NCBI RefSeq assembly: GCF_021730395.1
Contig: NC_069378.1
Coordinates: 44,281,001-44,345,000, forward strand
Direction: 5' to 3'
Length of the DNA stretch: 64,000 nucleotides
From: Mercenaria mercenaria
Taxonomy: Eukaryota; Mollusca; Bivalvia; Venerida; Veneridae
Shown here: positions 33,927 through 46,930 of the stretch, piece after piece
Layout of the letters: every line of letters begins with the position of its first letter
Numbering within the stretch: position 1 is the stretch's first letter
Position numbers and translations under genes: made by a program
Notes under the pieces: generated by a model
What the model was told of the DNA's origin: nothing
Database searches by the model: none
The model's input: only the letters and a program-made list of their open reading frames with translations

Positions 33927-35837
33927 CTGTAAAATGAATAGGAATACGTGAGATAACAATGATATACAGAACGACCCTCATAGTATGGACAATACCGGAA
34001 AAAACTAAAATATACTCGATTTTCAGTGAGTATTGTTTTCTTTGGGTGCAGGACGAAACCCGTTCGCTTAGGTTGATTTACTGAGAAAGTTGTGTAATAA
34101 GGGAAACGGTGACCACTTTGAAGAAGTGATGGTATACATATACTATTTATGTACATTATCAAATGAGAGCAGTTACGGCAAAATGTACCACAGAGTTGAA
34201 AATGTTAGTATTATTTAAATTAAGACTCCTGAACTTTCATCTTATCTAGTTGATTATGGTTCAGAAGCAGATTGACATTGGTATTAGCTTCGCATATGAT
34301 ATATTTTCGTTGTTGTTATAAGCAAAGATATTGTGTCAATATAGAAAGCGGCAACTAAAATGGTTGTGATTAGAAATACATTATCTAATATAAAGGTGCA
34401 TGTAATATATATATGCAACTTTTTCAGTTACAACTTTAAACATTTTTTGCCATTATTACATTGAAATATACTACTTTTTGGATACTAACACCACAGTACA
34501 CATGCATTTTCAAAAGAGAAAGTTTTATACGTGTGCATTAAAGACATTTCATTACACACAACAATAGTTTTTTAAAGTTTTATCTTAAAAAAATGAAAAT
34601 TTTGTAAAATATTGGTTTATATGTCACCGTTTCCTTCCGAGAAGCTGTTAGAATATGTCTTTTAGTTTGTTGCTCTTTTAGTTAGTTTATTGTAACTTGA
34701 CGTTGATTCTAGTATGGTATAATTAATGACTTCCCATTTTGACTTAATGTTATTGTGTATGATCAGAAAGCAATACAAATTTGTAATTTATAATTAACGT
34801 CATAATCAACCCAGAAAATGCACACCTGACACTATTATTATGAACCACTGATCAGTCCTAGATCACAACTATATGTCTTTTCGTCGGTCATTCATAAGCA
34901 CTCTTTTATGTAATTTGTGAGCGCTACTTTATGCAATATTGAACAATTTACGTGAGAAATTTTAAGACGCTACGCATAAAAATAGCTCGACGAAACGTAA
35001 TTATTAAAAATATCGATGTTTTTCCCGAAAATTCTGTTCAATAGACATTACACCGTTACCGGACATCTTGTGAGGTTTCGGACATGCTAGAAATGTATTG
35101 CTGTTCCGATGTCATATCTCTCAGAAGTGACACTCATAACAGACAGTATATTTATTATAAGATATTTCAATTTTAACACGTCTAAAACCGCTTAGAAGAT
35201 AAATAAAAATATTTCGAATGTCAACAATGGCCGCTTGCTTGTGGCTTTATGATTCAAAGCTATGTTGTACAATGTCAATAAGGACAGTTACCTTAGATAA
35301 ATTTACTTCTATTTATATAATTATTTCTACATAAGATTATTTAGTTAACAAATGATGAAACACGCAAATAATAACAGTATTTCAAAGTTCAGTGAGAAGC
35401 TAAAACTTTACATAAAGTGTAGTTGGCCTAAACTTTTGCTAGCGGCATACATTATGGCATAAAACAATAAAAAGCATCCTGAAATCTTTAACAAACTAAC
35501 AACTTCTTCAACAGCATTTTTCGACACATGATATAATACAAGCTGATTTATTAAAGAAAATTCTCTAACCACACCCCCTAACTCTCCCCTTCCCCCACCC
35601 TAAAATATGTGTCAAAAAATGTCACAAGTTTCCATTTTTCATAATGTTCAAGTCCAATGATCAGCTGTCTCAGAAACGAATAGCACCTGGAAGGATGTGG
35701 TTATTTTGAATTGGTACGAAATAAACGGAATAAACGTTTTACCCTCTGCCTGCAAAAAGCACTCGAATGCAATTGAATTTCAGATTTTTTTAAAAGCTAT
35801 TTATTCTAAACCATGTTTTTCTATATTAAGTAACAAT
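33927..35837. other. Probable intron or intergenic, no exon found
   Basis: AT-rich. On the minus strand this should be intron of the sushi gene. I found no further exon with good signals. An 89-codon minus frame near 34,000 is unsupported. Confidence 0.4.
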
Positions 35838-36711
35838 TGTAAGAAGAGTAGATAACTCTTTATTGCTGATCACAGTTTAAGATTTCGTTTAATAATAATT
35901 ATTATTATGTAACAGATTTTCGTAAAACATTACCATTATATACATGTATGTCAATACACGCTTGAAAATGTCTTTCTTGCTGTCGTAATTTAAGACACTT
36001 GTACATGGTGTCAGAAGCCGAACCTCGGAACGCCTAAATCCACCAGCAGCCCCTAGATTCGATGCCCAGAATTTGGCAGATCACTGGGAAAAATGGAAAG
36101 ACGAATTTGGGCTCTACGTCGATTTGGCGATGGCGGGGAAAGAAGAACCCAAAACGTAAAAATGTTCAAGTGTATTATCGGTGAAAAAGGCCGTGAAATA
36201 TATGGGACACTCACATACGATGTAGCTGATGAAACAAAACGAACACTGAAGGATGTGTTATCTAAATTCGATGCTCATTGTAACCCAAAAAAATAAATTA
36301 GACAACTGAACGTTACAAATTTTTTCTTGAGAAATCAGATGCCAAATGAAAACATTCATTTTTATGTAATTGATTTAAAAGTGTTGGCACAGACATGTAA
36401 CTTCGGTACACTCACAGATCCCTTATTGAGAGATATGAGTCTCCGTGAGAGGTTATTTAGGGAAACTTACTTAAATCTTGTGCGTTGCCTGACAATCTGT
36501 CGAGCTGCTGAAATGTCGAAGAAAAACATAAAAAACATAGAACAACAACAGATTTCAGTAAACACTGTTGGACACAATGGGGCACGTCCAAACCAAATAA
36601 GCAAGCACGCAAGCTTAGAGTCAAAGTACTCAAACAGGGAAATGATGAAATATCCACGGAACATGAAATCATGCAATTACTGTGGCAAGAAACACAAATT
36701 CTGCATGTGCT
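35838..36711 (+). mobile_element. Ty3/gypsy-type LTR element fossil (gag part)
   Basis: A remnant of an LTR retrotransposon. TGGTGTCAGAAGC at 36,006 looks like a primer-binding site directly after an LTR end. It is followed by a gypsy-type gag region, about 36,035-36,700, with a single zinc knuckle (CNYCGKKH). Protease, RT and integrase are absent. The LTR start is uncertain (about 35.8 kb) and no partner LTR was seen. It is an old, broken remnant with a few breaks, cut off where the composite repeat begins. Confidence 0.75.
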
Positions 36712-37965
36712 TCAAATTTGGAAGCTGTATCTTGAGAAATGTGAAAGTAGATACTAGCTAAAAATCAATGTCAAATTTCAATGCAGAACACAAGAATATG
36801 CATGCAGTCCAATTTTGAAGCCTGTAGCTTCAGAAATGTGAAAGTAGGTCAATCTCAAGATCAAAGTTCATTTTGGTACACGAAGCTATGCACGTGGGCC
36901 AAATTAGAAGTCTGTAGCTTGAGAAATGTGAAAGTAGGTCACTAGGTCAAAATCAAGGTCAAATTGTATTTCGGAACACAAAACTATGCATGTGGTCCAA
37001 ATTTGAAGCCTGTACCTTCAAAAATGTGAAAGTAGGTCACTAGGTCAATAACAAGGTCAACTCATGTCAAGGTTCATCTTGCCACTTAAAACAATACAAT
37101 AATTGTGGGCCAAATTTGAATATTGTAGGTTATAGACATGAAGATTTTCCCTTATATAAGTCTATATGAACCATGTGACCCCAAGGTGGAGCCATATTTG
37201 ACCCTAGAGGGATAATTTGAACAAACTTGGTAGAGAACTACTAGATGATGCTACATTACAAATATCAAAGCCCTAGTCTTTGTGGTTTGGACAAGAAGAT
37301 TTTTAAAGTTTTTCCATGTAAAACCTGTGGCCCCCAGGGCGGGGCCATATTTGACCCTAAGGGAATAATTTGGACAATCTTAGTAGAGGACCACTAGATG
37401 ATGTCATATACAGAATATCAAAGCCCTAGGACCTGTGGTTTTGGACAAGAGGTTTTCCAATTTTTTTTTCTATAAAAGTCTATATAAACCATGTGACCCC
37501 CGGGGTGGGGCCATATTAGACCCCTGGGAAATAATCTGAACAATCTTGCTAGATTTTGCTACATACCAAATATCAAAGCCCTAGGCCCTGTGGTTTTGGA
37601 CAAGATGACCAAAAACCGTTTAACTGTTCCTGGCAATTGTGATCTTGACCTTTGACCTAATGACCTCAAAATCAATAGGAGTCATCTACTATTCTTGACA
37701 ATAAGCCTAAGCGTTCTTGAGTTATTACCCGGAAACCATTTTACTGTTCCTGGTCAATTGACCTTGACCTTTGACATAATCACCTCAAAATCAATATGGG
37801 TCATCTGCTGGTAATGACCAATCTCCCTATCAACTTTTATGATCCTAGGCCCAAGCGTTCTTGAGTTATCATCCGGAAACGGATTGGTCTACATACCGAC
37901 CGACCGACAGACCGACCGACCGACATCTGCAAAACAATATACTTCTCCTTCTTCGAAGGGGGGCA
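36712..37965 (+). repeat. Composite repeat with three unit types
   Basis: First come about four units of about 105 bp (GAGAAATGTGAAAGTAGGTC, then TAGGTCAAAATCAAGGTCAA). Next are three units of about 165 bp (GGGGCCATATTTGACCC, then ATATCAAAGCCCTAG). Then two units carry TTGACCTTTGAC and ACCTCAAAATCAAT. A GACCGACC run at 37,896-37,922 and CTTCTTCGAAGGGGGGCATA close it. Long degenerate composites of this plan are familiar from bivalve genomes (recall). Confidence 0.7.
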
Positions 37966-38542
37966 TAATTATTCAAGACAAGTTATAGTTTACAACTTTT
38001 ATTCAATTACTTTGAACAAATTTAATCATGATAATAACTCTTTAAATTCTACAGAGAAAAAAGAAAGGCTCTCATGAGAAAATTATGAATAACAAGATGA
38101 AATGAAGGCTAATATCTTCTTAAATAATGTATTCAACAAAAAAACGAATATACATCAGTTGTGTTCTTTTCGCGATATAATTATACTCTGAACTTTACTT
38201 TCTCATTTCATTTGGTGTTTTTCAAGAATAAAAGAAGAATTTAAAGTTTAAACATTTTCGAGGTAGAATGTAGAACTTTAGTAACGATGGTAATAAGAAG
38301 GTTAAAGCTCCACAGATTGTGAAAAACAAAGAGAAACAGAATAGAATAATAAAATGTATTTCTTCAAAGTTAAGATTTTCAGTTTAAAAAGACAAATACT
38401 AAAATATGTAAACACTGGCTCTCAATTAAATAAAAACGTGATGTGTAAAATACTGCCGCAACGTATAATAAGGATAGTACCTAGTTTTTTCAAATCAAAT
38501 GAAGGCAGATGTCCAAATATGCCGTAGTAGAATGCAAATATT
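37966..38542. other. Intergenic, no gene seen
   Basis: AT-rich; nothing recognised. Confidence 0.5.
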
Positions 38543-38612
38543 TAAGCTCTGACCGGGACTCAATGCCAGGACCTCTCACACCTAAGGCAGACACTCTACC
38601 ACTTCCCTATAA
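38543..38612 (-). mobile_element. tRNA-like SINE head
   Basis: On the minus strand, AGTGGTAGAGTGTCTGCC resembles a tRNA A-box region and TTGAGTCCCGGTCAGAGC a B-box region. It would make a poor tRNA (no good acceptor stem), so a SINE head or old tRNA-derived remnant is more likely. Confidence 0.5.
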
Positions 38613-40171
38613 CAGCAGAAGCTATAGCTAGGCAGTTTAAGTACACATCTATTCTCTTCCCGACTACAATTCATGTTCGATGTATTCCGGATTATCGGCG
38701 TATTCGCTTTGTTGCTTAACGGCAATTTTCGTGTAAAAAATATAATCTACTTTTGCTAACATTTTAATTGGTCAAAACTGCCCAAATTTCTCTGACATGT
38801 TCCTTAGTGTATGAACTTACTAACTGGTAGTACCAGTGAAAAATATCTTACACTGATCGAATTTTTTTTATATTTGTCCTTTTAGCAGCTGGCGAACGGC
38901 AAAGACAGGGAGCTTTATCCAAACTTAAGCTATCTTTTAAAAGTTTCGAGAGGATTTCATTGATAAGAAATTGCAGTTACAAACTAAATACCTTTCTGCA
39001 ACACATGAAGTCATTAGCATTCACTGTCAATCAGTATTATGACTAAGATCGACTGTCATTTATTTATTCCAATGATTCATAGACAGAGTCCGTTGTTTAC
39101 ATTTTGACCGTAACCGGTACACTTTTAAAAACCACTATATTTTGAAAAATCGAAGTATTCGAAGAGCTGTGGTACGGTCTCTACGTATAACACATTTATA
39201 GAAATAAAGTATACCGTTAAAAAATCTACCTTTGGAATGAGTTCTCATTTTGAGTTTTCCGTATTCATTTATTTTTTGTCATCATAATTGTGAATTTGTT
39301 TACTTCTGCTATTGGCCAATTGCTTGATTGCTTGCCACTACAAATACAGCCTAGATTACTTTACAAGGTCGTTGTCTAGAGAGTGCTTTCTGATTGTAGA
39401 TCAGTTTACGCTGATAAGCCACTCTACGGTTTCCTTAGAAGAAATAGTACTACAAAACGAGGAATTCCTCCGAGTGGTGCATTATCTTTAAGCGGAGTAG
39501 GAACTTGTGATGTTATATTACTTTAGCGGGATTTCGAGGAGTCTCTTCGAGAAATTACTTGATGGAACTACAAGTCAAAATTGTACATGGTGGATTCATG
39601 ATGCACAGGTATTTTATGGTAAAACCACCAAGTTCTTAAAATCAATTTTCCGAGGTACATGGTATGTATGTATAGAATACGACTCACATTTGTTTTAAGA
39701 AAGAAAAATAAGCACAGAAAACATGACATGTATATTTAGGAAAACATACTAAAGTCTTTGTTCTCTTTAGACAAGGCAGCTACTTGAGGGTGAAAAACAA
39801 CTGGTAGAACCACAATTTAAAGTTTAAAAAGACAAATGAACTTCTATTTGTTATCTTCAGTAAAAAAAAATGTTAGCTTAGCCTGAAAAAAAAAGAAAGA
39901 TTTAAAGTAAACATTTGCCAAACTATCCAGCAATTGGATTTACTGATGTTGTACATATATGTACACTGGTACTTATACATAGCTATGCTCATCCTTTTTT
40001 TCATAAAATAAAAACAAGTACTGAAGATGTAGTAATCGAGATATATTTATGTCTAGAACATATAAAAACTGCTTTCTTTTGACTAATCAGCTACTTGCAG
40101 GTGAAAAAAATCTTAAGAATCTCCAGGCAGAATAACAACTTACTAACCTAAATTATAGAGAAAAAACTTAC
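38613..40171. other. Intergenic or intronic, no gene seen
   Basis: No clear exon. A 63-codon plus-strand frame at 39,507 is followed by GTATTTTATG but lacks an acceptor I trust. Confidence 0.4.
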
Positions 40172-40237
40172 CTTGTGTACTTCCTGTGGGTCCGGAGTTA
40201 GATTCTCCTTTTGTGGTCAGCTCATGTCAATCCAACC
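40172..40237 (-). other. Possible non-coding exon
   Basis: A minus-strand segment of 66 bases sits between a good acceptor (TTACTTTCAG) and a good donor (GTAAGTTTTT). All three frames contain stops, so it could only be a 5' UTR exon, perhaps of the sushi gene 6 kb downstream on the same strand, or a chance pair of sites. Confidence 0.3.
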
Positions 40238-40486
40238 CTGAAAGTAATAGAGTCTCACTTCCATACTTTCCCGCATTTCATTTTTATATAGGATTTTTCC
40301 TTTGTGTGTCAAGGCCGTTTCAACTTCGTCTGTTGATTTGACCCGTACACATGACATGACACGGTTGTTTAACCGTATCAAATTTTCACCCAGAAGTATA
40401 TCGTCAACATTTTTTTTTGTTTTTGAAGATGTTGTTTGACATCATTCTTGACTTGGCTATAATTCCAAAAGAGGACATTTCCTTAC

Positions 40487-42486
40487 CATAATTATATACA
40501 TATGTGCGTAAATAGTAGCTGTTTTCAACCCTTATTCTGAGCCCACAATATTTAATTGCGGTGGGTAATAGGATGGTCCTAGATGACCAGATATTTACAT
40601 CTGTTCCGACATGAAAATATTAAGCCACTCTCCCGGGTGCTCCTACATGCATTTCTCGTCTTAAATTCAGTCCGAGCTTGTAAATTTTTATGCACGCATG
40701 CGCTTCTCCTGGGCCTTGTGATTAACAGACAGGTATCATATTGTAGCTAGGCACACACACTTTGCACCCATACAAAGACTTTTGAAATGACACATATAAC
40801 GGGGGAGCTGCAGTGTACTATATATAGTGCCCAAACGGGCATTTCCTATACATTATTATATACATAAGTGCACAGAAAGGAATGGTTTTTACCCAAATTC
40901 GGGACATGTAATTTTTCTTTGCAACGAACGCAGGGATGGTCCTAGAAAACCAACGACTTACTTTTATTACGATATAACAGTTTTAAGCCCCGTCCCCGGC
41001 CTTCTCTCTTGAATGGGGAAGCTGTAGAAGAATAAGTATTGTGCCAAAAAACCGTCAATTCTTTTATATAATTATATACATATGTTCGTAGCAAGTTGTT
41101 TTGCAGCTTGTTATTGGCAGAAAAACAAATTAAATGAATTTACGGCTTTTTAAATACCCTTTGCATTACACTTACTTTTTTAATATGATATTGAACAAGC
41201 AAGCAACAGTACACTATAGCTAAACTGTACACTAAATATAGTTCAAAATACTGTCAGTTCTCATACATATACTGGTACTGATGATAAACTCGGACAGAAA
41301 ATGAAGTTTTTTACATGTAATTGTTTTATTTCTGCAATTGTTATCAATGGTTGGTATCAAAATAAAGTTTAACATTCGCTGAAAAATTGACATACTCTAG
41401 ATGTATATTTAGTAAGCAAAGTCACACGAAGTGAGGCCCTACAAGAGGTATGTAAAATGGGCAGAGCGTTCACTGATGATAATTTCGACCACTTTGTCAT
41501 TTAAAAAATAATTCGTCATAATATTACATTGAAACTTTCCCAAAAATGCTGCAACAGTCATTCCCGATCAAGTAATGAAAAGTGACCCGATGTCAGGCCT
41601 TCATGTGTTGACAGTGAGCATGCGCAAAAAATATCCTCTTCTCCAATAATTTTGGATAAATATTTTTTAAACAGATCAATGTAAGTCATTCATTTATATA
41701 GAATATTTACCAATTTTATTTTTATTTATACCATTTGTTGCTATTAGACGGTGTGTTCAATTATATAAGTAACCGATTGCAATCGAATAATTCGAAGGCG
41801 GTCGACATTATCATCTTTCGAGTTTATCATCGGTACCAGTACATGTACGTACAAAGATCCGTTTTTAACCCAAATTCGGGACTCAGACTTTTCCTTGCAA
41901 TCAATACTTGTGTATTGCTAAAACGGGTATTCTTATACATAATTAAAAAAATAAATATCTGCATAGAAAGCAATGGCTTTTACCTGCGTATTTCCTTGAA
42001 GGCCACATGTAGTACACTAAACAGTACATTGAATATAGTGCAAAATACTGTCAGTTCTCATACATAATTATATACACATGTACGTACAAAGATTCGTTTT
42101 TAACCGAAATTCGGGACCCGGACTTTTCCTTGCAATGAACATTAGTGTGTTGCTGAGGTATTCTTATACATAATTAAATATTCCTTGAAATCAAGACTTA
42201 CTTACAATAAGATACAACAACGTTAAGGCATTTTCTGTGAGTATTCCTAAAGAAGGTCAATGCTTGGTCATCTTGGACCATCCTAGCATAAACTGCACGC
42301 AGACTATCCAGGTTCTAAACATTACACCACAGGACAATTGCATAATATTGTCATGTCGTAATGGAAGTATATCCTCGATCCTTTAGGACCATACCAGTCC
42401 TCGTCGCAAGCAAATATTGTGGACTCAGAATAAGGGTTAAAAGCAGCTAATGTTACGCACATATGTATATAATTATGTTAAGGAGG
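40487..42486. repeat. Array of related units with inverted ends
   Basis: Units carrying ATAATTATATACATATGTGC, a TTTTAACCC...TTCGGGAC stretch and GGATGGTCCTAGA occur at about 40,487, 40,830, 41,070, 41,800 and 42,060. The last unit (42,320-42,486) is inverted relative to the first over about 165 bases, with matching ATATACATATGTGCGTAA, AACCCTTATTCTGAG and CGACATGA-AATATTA. Related degraded units reappear at 47.9-48.6 kb. No gene. Confidence 0.6.
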
Positions 42487-42575
42487 CGGTGGGTTTATTG
42501 GTATGCTAAAAAATTTTCGCGTGTGGGACATGGAGCAAGTCACGTGACAGGTTTTCGATCCTGTTCAGATTTTTT
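42483..42575 (+). mobile_element. tRNA-headed SINE remnant
   Basis: GGCGGTGGGTTTATTGGTA is an A-box-like head and GGTTTTCGATCCTG at 42,550 a good B box. A TA microsatellite follows at 42,627-42,662. The distance between boxes is about right for a tRNA-derived promoter. No duplication found. Confidence 0.5.
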
Positions 42576-42619
42576 TGTTCGTAGATGTGTGATACACTTA
42601 TACTTTATTAAAATGATAA

Positions 42620-42671
<52 letters not shown>

Positions 42672-42933
42672 TTTAAAAATAAGAAAAAATCTTGGGTCAC
42701 GTGACACGTTTCGACCATCTTCGTAACACACCGTAAGTTACAACCATCTCAGATGTCCATGACCTAATTCACACGATCCTTTTGTTTACATTTTTATTTC
42801 TGCAATTTTGGCCTTTCATGTGGTACATTTGACTTATATACAGGAATGTTTTAATTTAGTGGTGATGTAGGATTACCACGATTATCGGAGTTTTGTGGAA
42901 TTATGCTTTTTCATATAGACCTTGAGCTGACAA

Positions 42934-42937
<4 letters not shown>

Positions 42938-42964
<27 letters not shown>

Positions 42965-43250
42965 TCTAGGGATATTTCTACGCTATGATTTTCTTAAAGT
43001 GTATAATATGAGCTATCATTCCAGAAATTCTGCCATCTAACAGTCGGGTTCTTTTTACGTTACAGCCTACTTTATACGTTACCATTAATAATTTCTAGAA
43101 AATACTGACTGGCACTACAATTAGCCATAAATGGTTTACTTACTACACAATATGTCACTATATGAAGACAGAATACACAAATTTACATTTTGCAGGTAAA
43201 ATTGACACTTATAGGCATGCGCTTTACGTTATCAAATGTACGTTACCAAA
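42938..43250 (+). repeat. Left terminal inverted repeat
   Basis: Begins with the C run 42,938-42,964, then CTCTAGGGATATTTCTACGC. Holds ACGTTA(C/T) motifs at about 43,057, 43,076, 43,211 and 43,241. Pairs with the right terminus. Confidence 0.7.
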
Positions 43251-43984
43251 AATTGAAACGAAAATAGAAAATATAACTATGTGATTTTATATTTCATTTG
43301 AAGTGTCTATCATAATGTCAAAAGTGTTATGAAAAGAGGTTGTGTTTATAACAGATGTGAGCTTGACGTAATTATATCAGTTGTAAGATCTTCTAATTAT
43401 TACGAAAAAATAGGCGGTAATGTATAGTAAAGAAGATGAAATAATATAATACTGACAATATGAGTTTCAAATTTATAATTATTACTTTTTTTTTTCTAAA
43501 AGTCGAAAAATATTTGGAATATTGTAAAATATTTTGTTTAAGCAGGTACGTAACATGTACAAATTACATAAATATGTACTATATATTTTAAAACATATTA
43601 ATATATTACAAAATATAAATCTATGTAACGAAAATTACTAATTACATAAATCATATATAGTTTTCTTCAAACTGAATTTACAATCAAGATTAACAAAAAA
43701 ATCATTTTCATGTGAAATGAAACTGATTTACTTGAGTGGAAAATGAAATGAAATGAAATAAATGAATAAATAAGTAAATTACAAATGTGTGAAATGACTT
43801 GCAGAGTGTGAGTGCTCAGACTTACTTCATATATATGGCACCTTCGAATTATTCAATCAATGATAAATACTACACTCCAGCATATGATAAAAACGTCAGT
43901 AGATGCAAGTAATGAAGTTTGCCATAGATATATTATAGTGACATGTGACCCGGCTTTTGCTAAGAAGGCATATTATTTGGTTCT
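43251..43984 (+). other. Transposon 5' interior, no gene seen
   Basis: AT-rich sequence between the left terminal repeat and the first recognisable coding block. The missing N-terminus of the inner gene may be hidden here, but I cannot see it. Confidence 0.4.
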
Positions 43985-46530
43985 GTAGTCTAGAGATGGA
44001 GTTGGTAACATAATTGTTAGAATGGGTGTGTTTCACACAATCTGCTCTATATTTGGGCCTCTAAGAAAATTAATGAAGGGCAATGGTCTTACAGAACTTG
44101 TAATAGAATCAGGAGTTTGTTCTAGTGGTTCACTTGATAAAGTATCACCAGGTAAACGCTACAACCATACCCTAAATGTACACAGGACTGTAAAAGAAGC
44201 TCTTGAACGTTTGCTTCTATGCAAGTTTGAAGAGACAAAACCCCGCAAAGAAAGAAGGTGTTTGAAATAATACCTCTCCTGACTTTGAAGAATATTTCAA
44301 TAGACATGGGCAGTTCAAATCAGAAATCAGAAAGTGGCAAAACTGCTTAATTTTGGTTAATGCATGTAAACATAATTCACTTGATGTTGTTGCTCATCAA
44401 AGCAAAGCAAAGATTTATGCTTCTGTTTTACATACAGAATCTCTGTAAAAACTGTGCTCTTTGTTCTTCGCATTTGATCGCAATATTGATGCCCGCTACC
44501 TCCTCGTTTACCTGTTGACATTGATGAATACTGATACAGGTGTAGAAGAGCTACTCCGAAGTAATGATTTCAGTGTATCTAGGTCTTCTGTGCCAGCATT
44601 GAGAAATGCTGTAGATATCACTACAGAGCAGAGAAGTAACAGACATGCAAAGTCTGATGTTGGCATACTTGTTTTCAGTAGAAACTATGCTGCACAATTA
44701 TGTCCACTGGTGCATGGCACGTCATTACAGAGCCAGGTATGTTGAAGCAACACTCCAGAATGCAGAAATACACAGAGAAGATATGCCCCAACACAAAGAA
44801 GTATAACCTACTCAAATACGCAGGAGTGAAGAAGAAGTTAATGGGGTTATGATGGCATAAAATCCTTCACGAACCCATTCCAGGCTTAAAAATCCCAGCA
44901 AAGATGAAAATTACTGTGTGTCGTCTGGTATTCCTGTGAAATCAGAAGTCGCTCATGACCTTAAGGCAACTGAAATAGGTGAAAAAACAATGAACGGATT
45001 ACCAAAAGAAGATTGACTGAAAAATCAGTTCCTTTTCAAGACCCCATTAAGAGAAGATTAAGAGAGGAAAACTCAAAACATTTGCCACAGCTGAAGTTAA
45101 AATACTCAAAACAAAATACTACAGATAAGAGCAGAAACGTAACATGTATGAACAGTTGGTACTTTTGGCTGTTCAGCACAACATAAATCTAAAATTGACA
45201 CTTTCTTTTCCTCTAGGACTTATCCCCTGCCCATTATAGCCACTGCGACTGCAATGCCAATGAAAACACACAAGTCAAAACTTCTTCACTATGTAAAGGC
45301 TTCAGCCGTCCAAAAAAAGATGACATTGTTTTGTTGATTGACAGTAACGACCTGCTGCAAAGCTTAGTAAGTAACCATCCATGCAACATTCCAAGACGTA
45401 ACCGAAGTCAACAACCTAAGACAGCTTGTGTTTTGTTTTCACTATTTGACTTGAATGCTTTTCAGTCACAACTTTTGCTCTCCTGACAAGTAAGAATTTT
45501 GGAGAAGATCTATGTATTCCACGCTGATATGATTTGATCGACTGAGGACTGTGTCAGTTACAAAACATAGTTGATCAATCTAATTTTCGAATAATGAAAA
45601 TGTGATTCCTATGCACCAAAGATGAAAAAGAAGACATCTGTATTTTGTCAATTGTGAAAAGTCACAAGTGAAGATGGGAACAAATTTCAAGCTCGACCCT
45701 ATATACCGTACCACTGTTCCTATACAAAGGAAGAAGCAGACACAAGAATAATATTCACTGCATGCATATCAGTACTACTAGCACTATACGAAATGCGAAA
45801 ATCGAAGTTAGATCCCAAGATGCAGACATGTTTGTGTTACTGGGGATATCTTCAAAAATACGAAATACTTTTTTTACACAGGAACAGGCAATAAGAGACA
45901 CCATTTAAATGCTCACAGCATCTTTATAAGCAAAGGAGAAAGAATCTGCTCAATTTTTCCTGCAATACACTGTCTGATTGGTTGACACAACCGGTGCTTT
46001 TGTTCGCACAGGGATAGTAATACCGCTCAAATTAGTAGAGAAAAACCAGGTGTATGTTGCAACATTAGCAGAAGTAGTTCACATCACTGATCTGATGACC
46101 ACTTAAAGGTATCGAAAATATTGTCTGTGCAATCTATGGAGTGAAGAATACAATAACATCAACAAATTGATAATTTGACAGGTTTCTTGCAAAGTATCAA
46201 GTAGATGCTGGCAATGTCCTAAGCAAATATAATGGCATTGACATGAGTCTATTTCCACTGTGCCAATTGTCACTCAAAATGCACATAACACGTGTGAAAT
46301 ATCAATTTTCCCAATTACACCAAAAGTAGATGAAAGTGGATAGAAATTTGGATCAGAAAATCTGTTTGAATATGAGTGGTGTTCCGATAATATAGTGCTT
46401 CAAGAACTAGCTGGAATTATTTGCGACACATCAGTAACATGTGACTCCAATGACTCTAATGATGACTATGAAGAAGTAGTGATGATCAATATGACACCAA
46501 ATACGAAACAGACAGTGATTACAACTTAGG
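43985..46530 (+). pseudogene. Decayed PIN/FEN-like metazoan repeat gene
   Basis: Short open stretches in changing frames match, from memory, one large family of uncharacterised metazoan proteins. In order: MGVFHTICSIFGPL and ELVIESGVCSSG (about 44,022-44,130); GKRYNHTLNVHR; FFAFDRNIDARYLLVYLL (about 44,463); TTEQRSNRHAKSDVGI (about 44,626); VLLIDSNDLLQS (about 45,325); EADTRIIF (about 45,732); TGTGN (about 45,878); FPAIHCLIG and DTTG (about 45,957-45,992). In intact relatives the last four align with VIDG, EADT, TGTG and GCDTTG; with a DTD motif this resembles the acidic sites of PIN/FEN nucleases (inference). Here they are interrupted by many stops and shifts, so it is dead. Confidence 0.65.
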
Positions 46531-46559
46531 TGACTGAATCCCGCAACTAAATTGTTTCT

Positions 46560-46930
46560 CAATTAAAGTAACGTAACGTATCGTAACGTAGGTTACAATG
46601 TCAGTGTTGTGCTATATGCATTTCAATATCAAACTAGCTCGAGCTTGATAAGATACTCGCATTATCTAAGTTTGAATAGCATTATAAGGATTACATAAAC
46701 AATCTATTGACTGAGAAATGAAAATATTATATCGTGAATTTTAGTAACGTATATAATTGTAACGTACTTGTTCTTAAAACGACTGAGCGATAAATACTTA
46801 AATACTAATGTTATGTGTATCGGAAAATACTATAATTTAGACATACTTGATATTTTCTGACAATTAAACTTATTGAATTAACTGATATGAGAATTTTTAT
46901 AAAACATATGGTAACGTAAATTACAATATG
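46560..46930 (+). repeat. Subterminal GTAACGT motif cluster
   Basis: AGTAACGTAACG, TCGTAACGTAGG, TAGTAACGTATA, TTGTAACGTACT and GGTAACGTAAAT occur at about 46,567, 46,581, 46,743, 46,758 and 46,911. They are the inverse of the ACGTTAC motifs inside the left end. Repeated subterminal motifs usually bind the transposase. Confidence 0.6.

Noticed and set aside
33893-34162. 89-codon minus-strand frame overlapping the small exon
   Set aside because: The exon itself uses a different reading frame, set by splice phase. This frame has no domain or splice support.
39507-39698. 63-codon plus-strand frame followed by a GT
   Set aside because: No reliable acceptor, no domain, and the composition looks random.
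42463-42726. 87-codon frame
   Set aside because: Passes through a TA microsatellite, giving an Ile/Tyr run; no gene.
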